The notes beneath the pieces are model-generated. The model saw nothing but the letters and a program-made list of their open reading frames with translations, searched no databases and was not told the origin of the DNA. 64,000 bases of DNA from Bacteroidota bacterium (GTDB taxonomy: Bacteria > Bacteroidota > Bacteroidia > Bacteroidales > SZUA-534): NCBI GenBank assembly GCA_003250355.1, contig QKGS01000077.1, positions 122,671 through 186,670 of the forward strand, read 5' to 3'. Below, piece after piece: positions 7,875 through 16,002 of this stretch; within the stretch, counting starts at the first letter, position 1; each line of letters starts with the position of its first letter. Position numbers and translations under genes: made by a program.

Positions 7875-8675
7875 ATGATTAACGAACTTTTTGACCTAAG
7901 CGGAAAAGTGGCACTTGTAACAGGTGGTACTCACGGTATTGGTATGGCTTGTGGTAAAATGCTAGCTAAAGCCGGAGCTAAACTTTGTGTTAACGACATT
8001 GACGATGCTAAATTGGCTTCTTGTAAAGAGGAGTACAAAAAAGAAGGTATTGATGTATACACAGTTAACTTCAATGTATGCAGCGTAGAAGGTGTAGACA
8101 AAGGAATTTCTCAAATTGAGAAAGAAGTAGGTCCAATTGACATTCTTGTTAACAACGCAGGTATTATTAAGCGTATTCCTATTTTAGAAATGACAGTGGC
8201 TGAATACGAGCAAGTAATTGATGTTGATTTGGTTGCTCCACTTATTGTAGCAAAGCGTGTTGCTCCTGGTATGATACAGCGTCGTTCAGGTAAAATCATT
8301 AATATGTGTTCTATGATGAGCGTTTACGGACGTCAGAACGTATCGGCTTATGCTGCTGCTAAAGGTGGTTTAAAATTATTAACTCAAAACATGACTTGTG
8401 AATGGGCTAAATACAACGTACAGATTAACGGTATTGGTCCGGGTTATATTGCAACAGACCAAACTGCTCCTATCCGCGTTGACGGCCACCCATTCAACAA
8501 CCTTGTTATGACACGTACTCCTGCAGGTCGTTGGGGTGAGCCTGATGATGTTGGTAAGGCTTGTTTATTCTTATCGTCGGCTGCTGCTAACTTTGTTAAC
8601 GGTCATGTTCTTTATGTTGACGGTGGTATTTTAGCTAACTTCGGTTACGTTGAAGGTGAAAACCAAGTAAAATAA
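7875..8675 (+). CDS. SDR oxidoreductase, gluconate 5-dehydrogenase-like
   Basis: 266-residue classical short-chain dehydrogenase. The nucleotide-binding motif TGGTHGIG is at 16-23, NNAG at 93-96, and the catalytic set is Ser146, Tyr159 and Lys163 (YAAAK). The acidic residue pair NDIDD at 40-44 at the end of the second strand favours NAD(H). The sequence resembles the gluconate 5-dehydrogenase / 2-dehydro-3-deoxygluconate 5-dehydrogenase (KduD) branch. That would place it in hexonate or uronate breakdown in the cytoplasm. Codon use is noticeably richer in GCT/GTT/GGT than its neighbours, as often seen in highly expressed genes. It is a single-gene unit with its own promoter and a strong terminator. 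Exact substrate is not resolved. Confidence 0.85.
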   Translation: MINELFDLSGKVALVTGGTHGIGMACGKMLAKAGAKLCVNDIDDAKLASCKEEYKKEGIDVYTVNFNVCSVEGVDKGISQIEKEVGPIDILVNNAGIIKRIPILEMTVAEYEQVIDVDLVAPLIVAKRVAPGMIQRRSGKIINMCSMMSVYGRQNVSAYAAAKGGLKLLTQNMTCEWAKYNVQINGIGPGYIATDQTAPIRVDGHPFNNLVMTRTPAGRWGEPDDVGKACLFLSSAAANFVNGHVLYVDGGILANFGYVEGENQVK

Positions 8676-8700
8676 GAAATATCTCTTATCGAAAATATAT

Positions 8701-8733
8701 AGGGGCTGCCTTAATTGAGCAGCCCCTTTTTAT
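8701..8733 (+). terminator. Intrinsic terminator of the SDR gene
   Basis: Perfect 9-bp stem AGGGGCTGC (8701-8709) with GCAGCCCCT (8719-8727), a 9-base loop, then a T-run. It lies 25 bases after the stop codon. Confidence 0.9.
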
Positions 8734-8756
8734 TTGTATATAAAAACTTACACAAA

Positions 8757-9506
8757 CTAACTATTCCATATTCTCCACGACTCTTCGGCCTGTCCGTGAA
8801 GCATTTCCAATCCATTTTTTATAGCAGCTCCTTTATCTTTTCCGTGTTGTAAAAACTTAGTTACTTCAGGATTGTAAACCAAATCGAAAAGTACGTGCGC
8901 CGATGTAATTGCTTCATAAGGTATATCGGGACAAGTATCTACCTTAGGATAAGTTCCCAGCGGGGTAGCATTTATAATTACAGTTCTTTCGGCAACCATA
9001 TCCTTTGTAATATCGGTATAGCGTATTTCGTTTTCAAATAACTCCTCCTCTATTGATGCTGACAAATATTCAATACCAAGCTTAGTTAAAATATGCTTAA
9101 CTGCTTTCGACGCTCCACCGGTACCCAGTATCAATGCCTTTTTATGTGAATAGTTCAGCATAGGCTCTAAAGAGTTACGAAAACCAACCACATCGGAGTT
9201 ATAACCCTTTAGTATAAGTTTACCGCCATCACGAATTGGCTTAATGGTATTAACTGCACCTACGGCTTTTGCTTCATCATCTACTTGGTGTAAATATTGC
9301 ATTACCGCCTGTTTATAAGGTATAGTACAGTTTAACCCAAATATATTCTTATTATCATCAAATATTGTCGTAAACTTTTCAATTGTATCTATTTCAAAGT
9401 TTACATACTCACTGTCTGACAAGCCTAGTTTTTCAAACTTTTCAGTAAAATATTTTTTTGAAAATGAATGCCCCAATGGGTATCCTATTAATCCGAATGT
9501 TTTCAT
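8757..9506 (-). CDS. aroE: Shikimate dehydrogenase
   Basis: 249 residues from ATG 9506 (MKTFGLIGYP); the longer reading from 9548 adds a non-conserved leader and is rejected. The enzyme reduces 3-dehydroshikimate with NADPH in aromatic amino-acid synthesis. Visible motifs: the shikimate-binding GYPLGHSFS at 8-16, catalytic Lys65 in TIPYKQAV, catalytic Asp105 in GYNSDVVGF, the glycine-rich LGTGGASKAV for the nucleotide, and the C-terminal NGLEMLHGQAE. Length and motifs are complete. It is the last gene of a minus-strand run with a TPR protein, a PLP enzyme and a DUF368 protein. Confidence 0.95.
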   Translation of the reverse strand: MKTFGLIGYPLGHSFSKKYFTEKFEKLGLSDSEYVNFEIDTIEKFTTIFDDNKNIFGLNCTIPYKQAVMQYLHQVDDEAKAVGAVNTIKPIRDGGKLILKGYNSDVVGFRNSLEPMLNYSHKKALILGTGGASKAVKHILTKLGIEYLSASIEEELFENEIRYTDITKDMVAERTVIINATPLGTYPKVDTCPDIPYEAITSAHVLFDLVYNPEVTKFLQHGKDKGAAIKNGLEMLHGQAEESWRIWNS

Positions 9507-9537
9507 ATTGTTAAAATAATTGCAAGTAGAATTAATA

Positions 9538-9726
9538 CTATCTCTCAAATAAAACTACTCCTACTCTGTTTATATGTTCTTTTAATGCTTCTTCTTCTTT
9601 TTGTAACCGCAACAGTAAATCTTTTAACAAGTTAAAATAATCATTATGAATACTATCCAGTATTTCTTCTGCTATTTGCTCATCATAAGTATGTGTCGTC
9701 AAATTTCTACTTTTATGCATATTCAT
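9538..9726 (-). CDS. Small hypothetical protein (doubtful)
   Basis: 62-codon frame between the DUF368 gene and aroE on the same strand, starting at ATG 9726. The product is predicted to be mostly helical and highly charged (QIAEEILDSIHNDY, LLRLQKEEEALKEH). It fills the space between two co-directional genes, and the direction and composition are plausible for a small protein. I recognise no family. It could be a real small gene or a remnant. Confidence 0.3.
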   Translation of the reverse strand: MNMHKSRNLTTHTYDEQIAEEILDSIHNDYFNLLKDLLLRLQKEEEALKEHINRVGVVLFER

Positions 9727-9839
9727 CCAACCTACTCCATCGGTAATATAGCCATCGGAAAATGCTTGTTAAATTACAGGACGCGGTCCTGCTATATTCA
9801 CATACCCTTTATATTTAAGCCAAATGTACAAAATTCACC

Positions 9840-10766
9840 CTACTTCTTAGTCAACTTTGCTGCAACGCCCTCAATTACAAATATAATAGCAAAACCAACA
9901 ATCATTAACACTAAAGCTCCCAGCAAATATGGGTCATTACCTGTTACTTCGGCATATGTTCCCGGCAATACATTATTCTGAACCAGCGGTTGAACATCGC
10001 CATGGCGGTCAACAAATGTTTCAACAGTTTGCTTCCATGGCCATACCTTATTCAGTGAACCTATCATAAAACCGGCAAGCACTGCAATAGTTATATTGTG
10101 GTATTTTTTCAATAACCATGACAGTACATTGGCAAAGCTTAATAACCCAATAACAGCTCCAATACCAACCAATGCAATCACCTTAATGTTCATTTCGCTA
10201 ACTGCTGCAAGTACGTATGCATATTTACCCAATAGTAACAGAATAAAACTACCCGATATACCGGGAAGAATCATGGCACAAATAGCTATAGCACCCGAAA
10301 CAATTAAAAACCACCAAGCATCGGTTGTTTCGGCTGGTGTAAAAGTTGTAATAAAATATGCTGTTACAATTCCCAAAAGCATAGAAATAATAATTCCGGC
10401 ATTCCACTCTTTTATTTGCTTAGCAACATAAATAGCCGAAGCTATAATTAGCCCCAAAAAGAATGCCCACACCAACTCAGGATAATTTGTAAGTAAATGC
10501 TCCAGCACTTTAGCCAGCGACACCACACTAGTTCCTATACCTAGGAATAAAACAACTAAGAAAGTTCCGTTTATTGCGCTCCAAAAATCTTTTATTTTTC
10601 CCTGTAATAATAACTTTATATTCTCAGGATTAACCGATTTTATAGAGTCGAGTAACTCTTCGTATATTCCGGTAATAAATGCAATAGTACCGCCCGATAC
10701 TCCGGGAACAACATCGGCAGCTCCCATTGCCATACCTTTTAATGCTAATAAAATTCTGTTTTTCAT
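9840..10766 (-). CDS. DUF368 membrane protein, undecaprenyl-phosphate translocase-like
   Basis: 308 residues from ATG 10766; a GTG at 10787 is the alternative. About eight to nine membrane helices are visible. Near the start it carries the family signature GMAMGAADVVPGVSGGT, and a second, related copy, MILPGISGSFILLLLGKY, occurs near residue 165. These paired PG(V/I)SG re-entrant motifs mark DUF368. Members of this family (PopT) were shown in other bacteria to return the lipid carrier undecaprenyl phosphate across the cytoplasmic membrane. The gene lies between a PLP enzyme and aroE, separated by 60-110 bases. Function here is by family inference. Confidence 0.85.
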   Translation of the reverse strand: MKNRILLALKGMAMGAADVVPGVSGGTIAFITGIYEELLDSIKSVNPENIKLLLQGKIKDFWSAINGTFLVVLFLGIGTSVVSLAKVLEHLLTNYPELVWAFFLGLIIASAIYVAKQIKEWNAGIIISMLLGIVTAYFITTFTPAETTDAWWFLIVSGAIAICAMILPGISGSFILLLLGKYAYVLAAVSEMNIKVIALVGIGAVIGLLSFANVLSWLLKKYHNITIAVLAGFMIGSLNKVWPWKQTVETFVDRHGDVQPLVQNNVLPGTYAEVTGNDPYLLGALVLMIVGFAIIFVIEGVAAKLTKK

Positions 10767-10851
10767 TTCTGATAATATTTTAATCACAAATAAAATATGA
10801 ACCCGATTACCGAATTCATATTTATTGTCTATTATTTAATATTTAACAATA

Positions 10852-12186
10852 CTACTCTCCTATTATTCTGTCTATTTCTGCCCAAAGCTGTGCTCTGTAT
10901 TTATTTCTGTCGAAACGTTCACAATCATTAACCGTGTCTACATCTTCGGTTGTGTAAATCATCTCCTCTACAAAATCGGGAGCACGACGCACTCCTTCAC
11001 CTACATTAACCAGTACATTGTCGCCATTGTTAACCAATCCCTGACTAATTGACTTAAAAAATCCACCCATGGCAATAGCTGCTGCCGGACCAATACGAAC
11101 GGTGGTTTCGTAAGCTATAACCCGGGCTACATGAATAAGTTGTTCTTCATCGAACTCTATTATTTCGCCATTACTTCTACGAACCAGGTCGGCAATAATA
11201 GGATAAGTACCCGGACGACCTGTTGCAAGTGTAGGAACTTTTGTTACCGGATTTTCATAAATAGGATAATCACATAACCAACCTTCGGGGAATCCGGCAT
11301 CTTTAGCCTTTTGCCACCCATGACACATAGGGGCACAACCCGATGGCTGAACCATAATAATACGTGGAAGCTTATCGACAAGCCCTAAGCCGTTAAGGTC
11401 TTTGTATGCTTTTTCAATTGCAATAGGTCCGGTACCTCCGCTTAGTGCCTGAACATATACATTGGGTACTTCACCTATTTGACGCAACCACTCAAACACC
11501 ATTGTTTTTTTAGCCTCTACACGCATAGGGTCGGTGTTGCCGCCCGACATTAACACTCGGTATTTTTCAGAGTATTCGGCACATATTTTTTTAGCTACGG
11601 CATAATCGCCTTTAGCACGGAAAAGCTTTTGCCCATAACTGTTAACTTCAGCAACATTTGCCGCTAAGGCATCGTGTGGTACAAATACCGACAAACTAAT
11701 ACCTGCATCGGCAAGATAATGTGAATATGCATTGGCAATATTACCTGTACTGGCTATACAAAATTCGGTTTGTTTGTTCTCTTTCAACACGCTCGATGCT
11801 ACTGCGGCAGCTACATCTTTAAAAGTACCGGTTCCCGGATTCATATCATTACGGTAGGCGTGTACTTTTATATTTAACCCCAGTTTATCTTTGGCATATT
11901 TTTCAAGGAACTCCCAACGCTCCAATGGAATAACCCCTTCGCCGCGGGTTATAATATTCTTTCGGTCATTCAACGGGAGATAATCGAAATAATGGAATAC
12001 GTTTTCTGCTTTAGCGGTTTTATTCAATATAATATCTTTAAGCCCCTGATAACCTGCTGTATATTGAACATCAACAACGGCACAGCCACACTTTGGACAT
12101 TTTTGCATAGCCCCAAACCACTCTTGAAAATCGGACACATCATACCCACATTTGGTACAGTGAAGGTAGAATTTTTTATTTCCCAT
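10852..12186 (-). CDS. Threonine-synthase-like PLP-dependent enzyme with zinc ribbon
   Basis: 444 residues from ATG 12186 (TTG 12207 rejected). The N-terminal ~35 residues form a zinc ribbon with two CxxCG knuckles (CTKCG and CPKCG). The rest is a fold-type II PLP enzyme. The Schiff-base lysine is in MNPGTGTFKDVAAA, the phosphate loop region is ASTGNIANAYSHY, and a glycine-rich loop ALSGGTGPIAIEKA follows. The expected threonine-synthase FKDRG motif is changed to FKDVA, so the substrate may differ; a cysteate-synthase-like activity is one alternative because that enzyme is a threonine-synthase paralogue. The gene is about 30 bases after a TPR protein gene. Threonine synthase is the safest label but not certain. 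Confidence 0.75.
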   Translation of the reverse strand: MGNKKFYLHCTKCGYDVSDFQEWFGAMQKCPKCGCAVVDVQYTAGYQGLKDIILNKTAKAENVFHYFDYLPLNDRKNIITRGEGVIPLERWEFLEKYAKDKLGLNIKVHAYRNDMNPGTGTFKDVAAAVASSVLKENKQTEFCIASTGNIANAYSHYLADAGISLSVFVPHDALAANVAEVNSYGQKLFRAKGDYAVAKKICAEYSEKYRVLMSGGNTDPMRVEAKKTMVFEWLRQIGEVPNVYVQALSGGTGPIAIEKAYKDLNGLGLVDKLPRIIMVQPSGCAPMCHGWQKAKDAGFPEGWLCDYPIYENPVTKVPTLATGRPGTYPIIADLVRRSNGEIIEFDEEQLIHVARVIAYETTVRIGPAAAIAMGGFFKSISQGLVNNGDNVLVNVGEGVRRAPDFVEEMIYTTEDVDTVNDCERFDRNKYRAQLWAEIDRIIGE

Positions 12187-12214
12187 ATCTGTTTTTGTTT
12201 TCTGCAATAAATAC

Positions 12215-13630
12215 TTATTGCTCTATATTTTTATTTATTATTTCTTGTATTTCGGGCAAATTTAATGCTTCGTTGTAAATATCCTCAATAATAGAATAAT
12301 TCTTACTGATTTTGTATGCTTTTTCAAAACAACTTATCCCCTTTTCCAGGTTATTTGATTGTATTAAATAAGCTGACTGAGCATATAATATCTCAAATGA
12401 ATCGGGGTTATAGTCGAAAGCTTTTTCCAACTCGCTCATACACTTTTCATCATTATTGAGCGAATGGTAACAGTAAGCTAATAAAAGCCACGATTCGGTA
12501 TCAAAAACATTTACCGATATTACTTTTTCAATATTATGTATTGCATCGGTATAGCGGTTCATACGGCTTTGAACAGCAGCTAGTGAAAACAATGCGTCGA
12601 AGTGTTCATAATCGAGCGAAAGGGCTTTTTTAAACATTTCTTCTGCCTCTTCGTACTCTTCTTTATCGCTGTGAACCAGACCCAAACCATAATATGCCTC
12701 GGCATATTCAATATGTATTTCTAATGCCTTCTTAAAGTGTTCTACTGCTTTATTATATTCCTTTAACTGAACATAACACTCTCCAATGTAAAAATGACCG
12801 GTAAGGCTGTCGTCATGATACTCTAAATACTCCTGATAACATTGAATTGCCTTTTCGTATTGCTCCCAATTGGCAAGTGAATTTGCTTTATTGAATAAAG
12901 CATCAATATGGGTTGAATCAAGTGCCAGCGAGTATTCATATGCTTCAACAGCTTTATCGTACTGCTCTGTTTTATTATATAGTATGCCCAAATTGTACCA
13001 TACATTATCAGAGAAAGGGTCAATATCAAGAAGCTTGTTATAACACTCAAGGCTTTGTTCGTTATATCCTGTTTTTTCAAAATTGATTGCTAACCGAAAC
13101 AGCAAATCTGTATTATTTGGAAATTGTTTGAGTCCCAGTTTTAAGAATTTTATTGCCAACAACTCATTATCAGAATCTTCAAATGCATATGTAACTATAT
13201 TCAGAAAGTCTTCTCTCTCTTCGACAGGAGTAAGCTTCAATGCTTTCAGGAGCAATTTTTCGGCTTTTTCTACTTCGCCAATAAGAACATTTGAAATACC
13301 TTTAGTAAGATAATATTCGTAGTTCCCTTGTTTTATTTCTGAAGCTTTACGTAACCAACGCAAACTTTTTATTGGTTCGCCAAGACTTACCAATAGCTGT
13401 GCATATTTCAGCTTCAACTCCGAAGACCCCGGATGAATTTTTAATGCAAATTCACAGGCTTTTTTTGCTTTTATCAACTTATTATTATCAACATAATAAC
13501 TTACAATATCAACATAATCGTCAACATCGAAATAGAATGTACCCCCCTTACGAATCATTGATTCATAGCGCTTTACACTATCTAAATTGTTATTGTCATT
13601 GAAATAATTATCTCCCTTATCGTGAATCAT
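12215..13630 (-). CDS. Tetratricopeptide repeat protein
   Basis: 471 residues with about eleven consecutive 34-residue TPR units from residue ~50 to the end. Examples are VWYNLGILYNKTEQYDKAVEAYEYSL and AYYGLGLVHSDKEEYEEAEEMF in overlapping register. There is no signal peptide or membrane helix, so it is probably a cytoplasmic scaffold. It is the first gene of the run leading to the PLP enzyme, DUF368 protein and aroE. TPR proteins bind peptides or other proteins; the partner is not evident. Confidence 0.85.
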   Translation of the reverse strand: MIHDKGDNYFNDNNNLDSVKRYESMIRKGGTFYFDVDDYVDIVSYYVDNNKLIKAKKACEFALKIHPGSSELKLKYAQLLVSLGEPIKSLRWLRKASEIKQGNYEYYLTKGISNVLIGEVEKAEKLLLKALKLTPVEEREDFLNIVTYAFEDSDNELLAIKFLKLGLKQFPNNTDLLFRLAINFEKTGYNEQSLECYNKLLDIDPFSDNVWYNLGILYNKTEQYDKAVEAYEYSLALDSTHIDALFNKANSLANWEQYEKAIQCYQEYLEYHDDSLTGHFYIGECYVQLKEYNKAVEHFKKALEIHIEYAEAYYGLGLVHSDKEEYEEAEEMFKKALSLDYEHFDALFSLAAVQSRMNRYTDAIHNIEKVISVNVFDTESWLLLAYCYHSLNNDEKCMSELEKAFDYNPDSFEILYAQSAYLIQSNNLEKGISCFEKAYKISKNYSIIEDIYNEALNLPEIQEIINKNIEQ

Positions 13631-13788
13631 TGCGCAAAAAATTTAAAGTGGCGAAATTAACATTATTTGCTAGACATATGTTAGCTTTTATACCCAAATT
13701 ATAAACATTCATATTTGAATAACTACCTACCTGATGGTTAATTTTTTTTTACTATTTTTAGTGCTGTAACACCAAAAAATACCACTAC

Positions 13789-15903
13789 ATGAAGAAACGA
13801 TTAAAAAAAGAGCTGGGACTATTTGATGTATTTGCAATAAGCACAGGAGCTATGTTTAGTTCAGGTTTTTTTCTGCTTCCAGGTATAGCATCACACTACA
13901 CCGGAGCTTCGGTTTTTTTGGCTTACCTACTTGCCGGTGTACTAATACTACCGGCTATGTTCAGTATTGCTGAAATATCGACCGCCCTACCCCGTTCGGG
14001 TGGTGCGTATTTCTTCCTTGACCGCAGCTTGGGGCCGGTTATGGGAACTATTGGCGGACTGGGGACATATTTTGCATTAATGCTTAAAACAGCTTTTGCA
14101 ATAATCGGTATTGGTGCATATGCTGTTCTGTTTTGGGATATTCCAACAAAAACGGTTGCCATAGTTGCAACACTGTTTTTTATGGTTTTAAACCTTGTAG
14201 GGGCAAAAAAGACATCGGTTGTGCAAAAAATATTTGTAACATTTTTACTGCTCATTCTAATTGTATTTATTGTTGACGGCATATACTCAATATTCTTTAA
14301 AACACCATTCAGTAACGATGCAATGAAAACTCAACTAACACCATTCTTTTCAAACGGAATGAGCGGATTATTTACAACCGCAGGATTTGTTTTTGTATCG
14401 TATTTAGGTTTAACCCAAATAGCCAGTGTAGCCGAAGAAATAAAGAACCCGGAGCGAAATATCCCATTAGGAATGATACTATCGCTTATAGTTACGGGGC
14501 TTATATACGGTATAGGTGTATTTATAATGGTTGTTTTTATTGAACCTGCTGCACTTAGCAACGAAATGGCTCCTGCGGCAGTTGCAGCATCGAAATTATT
14601 CAGTTGGCTACCTCCTAAGGCCGGAATACTATTAATGTCAATAGCTGCACTTGCTGCTTTTGCATCGACAGGTAATGCCGGTTTGTTATCGGCTTCGCGA
14701 TACCCTTTTGCCATGGGGCGCGATAAATTATTACCAACTTCATTTTCTAAAATTGGAAAGAAAGGGACTCCGGTAGTTGCCATTTTTTTTACTACCGCAT
14801 TTATAATTTTATTCATATTACTATTATCGGAAGAAGGAATTGTGAAACTTGCAAGTACTTTCCAGCTACTCATATTTATGCTTATCAATTTTGCTGTTAT
14901 TGTTTTCAGAAACAGTAAAATAGAATCGTACGACCCCGGTTACTTCTCTCCCTTTTATCCATTTATGCAAATAGCCGGAATTATTATTTCGTTTTTACTC
15001 ATAATATATTTAGGTTGGATGCCGGTATTATTTACAACAGGTGTTATAATTATGGGCTTGTTGTGGTACCAGTTCCACTCGCGCGGAAAAGTGAACCGCG
15101 AAGGAGCTATATTTCATTGGTTTGCACTACTTGGTAAATATCAATACGATGAGCTGGAAAATGAACTAATGACCATACTTAAAGAAAAAGGGCTGCGTGA
15201 AGGGGATCCGTTCGATGAAACAGTTATACAATCGAAAATAAAAATACTTAATGCTCCTACTCAATTTAACGAAATATTCGATAAAACATTTGAATATTTT
15301 GAAGCTGAACTACAATTGCACAAAAATACATTTAAAACAAAGTTTTTACAGTCACTCCCCGACGACTCTGTAATTGCCTTGCCCGGAGTATTAATATTTC
15401 ACGCCAAACATACAAAAGTATTACAACCGTCAATGCAGATTATTATCTCAAAAACGGCTATATCCGGCACACTCCCATTTGAAAACTATGAGCTTAAAAC
15501 TCCTATACATATATGTGTTTTCCTTATAAATTCCGATAAAAATCCAAAACAACAGCTTCGTATGTTATCGCGATTAGTAGATATTTTAGAACGAGATTAC
15601 ATAGTAACCACGCTACAAAACATGAGCAGCCACAGAGAAGTTAAAGAATATATGCTTCAAAACGAACGATTTGTAAGTATCAAACTCAAAAAAGAAACAG
15701 CTCAGGGCGAAATGATTGGGCACCAACTTAAAGAAGTACTATTGCCAAAAGATGTACTGGTAGCCTTGGTTGAACGAAACAATATGACTTTTGCTCCCAA
15801 TGGTTCTACAACTTTATTGGAGAATGATATTATTACAATTTTAGGAGAATCAAAATCGATAGCCAAACTATTTAAAATATATGTGAGTAACGAAATGGAA
15901 TAA
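13789..15903 (+). CDS. APC-family amino-acid permease fused to EIIA-like and RCK_C-like domains
   Basis: 704 residues. Residues ~1-440 are an APC superfamily transporter with about twelve helices. It has the family's first-helix substrate motif (AISTGAMFSSGFFLLPG) and SVAEEIKNPERNIPLGM after helix 6. Residues ~470-620 resemble a PTS EIIA domain of the nitrogen/fructose type (VIALPGVLIFHAKH, LVDILERDY). The last ~75 residues look like a TrkA/RCK C-terminal ligand-binding domain (GHQLKEVLLPKDVLVALVERN ... LENDIITILGES, read as two segments). The cytoplasmic tail probably gates transport. The EIIA active-site pattern ALPH is interrupted as ALPGVLIFH. Substrate is probably an amino acid or polyamine. 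Confidence 0.85.
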   Translation: MKKRLKKELGLFDVFAISTGAMFSSGFFLLPGIASHYTGASVFLAYLLAGVLILPAMFSIAEISTALPRSGGAYFFLDRSLGPVMGTIGGLGTYFALMLKTAFAIIGIGAYAVLFWDIPTKTVAIVATLFFMVLNLVGAKKTSVVQKIFVTFLLLILIVFIVDGIYSIFFKTPFSNDAMKTQLTPFFSNGMSGLFTTAGFVFVSYLGLTQIASVAEEIKNPERNIPLGMILSLIVTGLIYGIGVFIMVVFIEPAALSNEMAPAAVAASKLFSWLPPKAGILLMSIAALAAFASTGNAGLLSASRYPFAMGRDKLLPTSFSKIGKKGTPVVAIFFTTAFIILFILLLSEEGIVKLASTFQLLIFMLINFAVIVFRNSKIESYDPGYFSPFYPFMQIAGIIISFLLIIYLGWMPVLFTTGVIIMGLLWYQFHSRGKVNREGAIFHWFALLGKYQYDELENELMTILKEKGLREGDPFDETVIQSKIKILNAPTQFNEIFDKTFEYFEAELQLHKNTFKTKFLQSLPDDSVIALPGVLIFHAKHTKVLQPSMQIIISKTAISGTLPFENYELKTPIHICVFLINSDKNPKQQLRMLSRLVDILERDYIVTTLQNMSSHREVKEYMLQNERFVSIKLKKETAQGEMIGHQLKEVLLPKDVLVALVERNNMTFAPNGSTTLLENDIITILGESKSIAKLFKIYVSNEME

Positions 15904-15944
15904 AAAATTTGTCCGTTTTTTTATAAGTATAAAAACATTTATTC

Positions 15945-15952
15945 TACATTTG
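15945..15952 (+). promoter_or_regulatory. Putative -7 box of pyk
   Basis: TACATTTG, a perfect TAnnTTTG match, 51 bases before the pyruvate kinase ATG. It is followed by GCAGCC, a start-site context also seen before the DUF2795 gene. A clear -33 element at the right spacing is not seen. Confidence 0.55.
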
Positions 15953-16002
15953 CAGCCTGAAAACATTGAATTTTTTATAAACATCTCGAAAACAACGTTT
16001 TT

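Noticed and set aside
7875..8675. SDR gene as horizontally acquired because of its distinct codon use
   Set aside because: Pyruvate kinase shows the same GCT/GTT/GGT-rich pattern; high expression explains it better.
9777..9791. Inverted repeat CAGGAC-GCG-GTCCTG between the DUF368 and small-protein genes
   Set aside because: Too short to call as terminator or operator; no T-run and no recognised site.
12823..13080. 85-codon minus-strand frame inside the TPR gene
   Set aside because: Alternate frame of a repeat protein, no independent start signal.
14331..14888. 185-codon frame opposite the APC permease
   Set aside because: Antisense of conserved transporter helices; no domain or signal.
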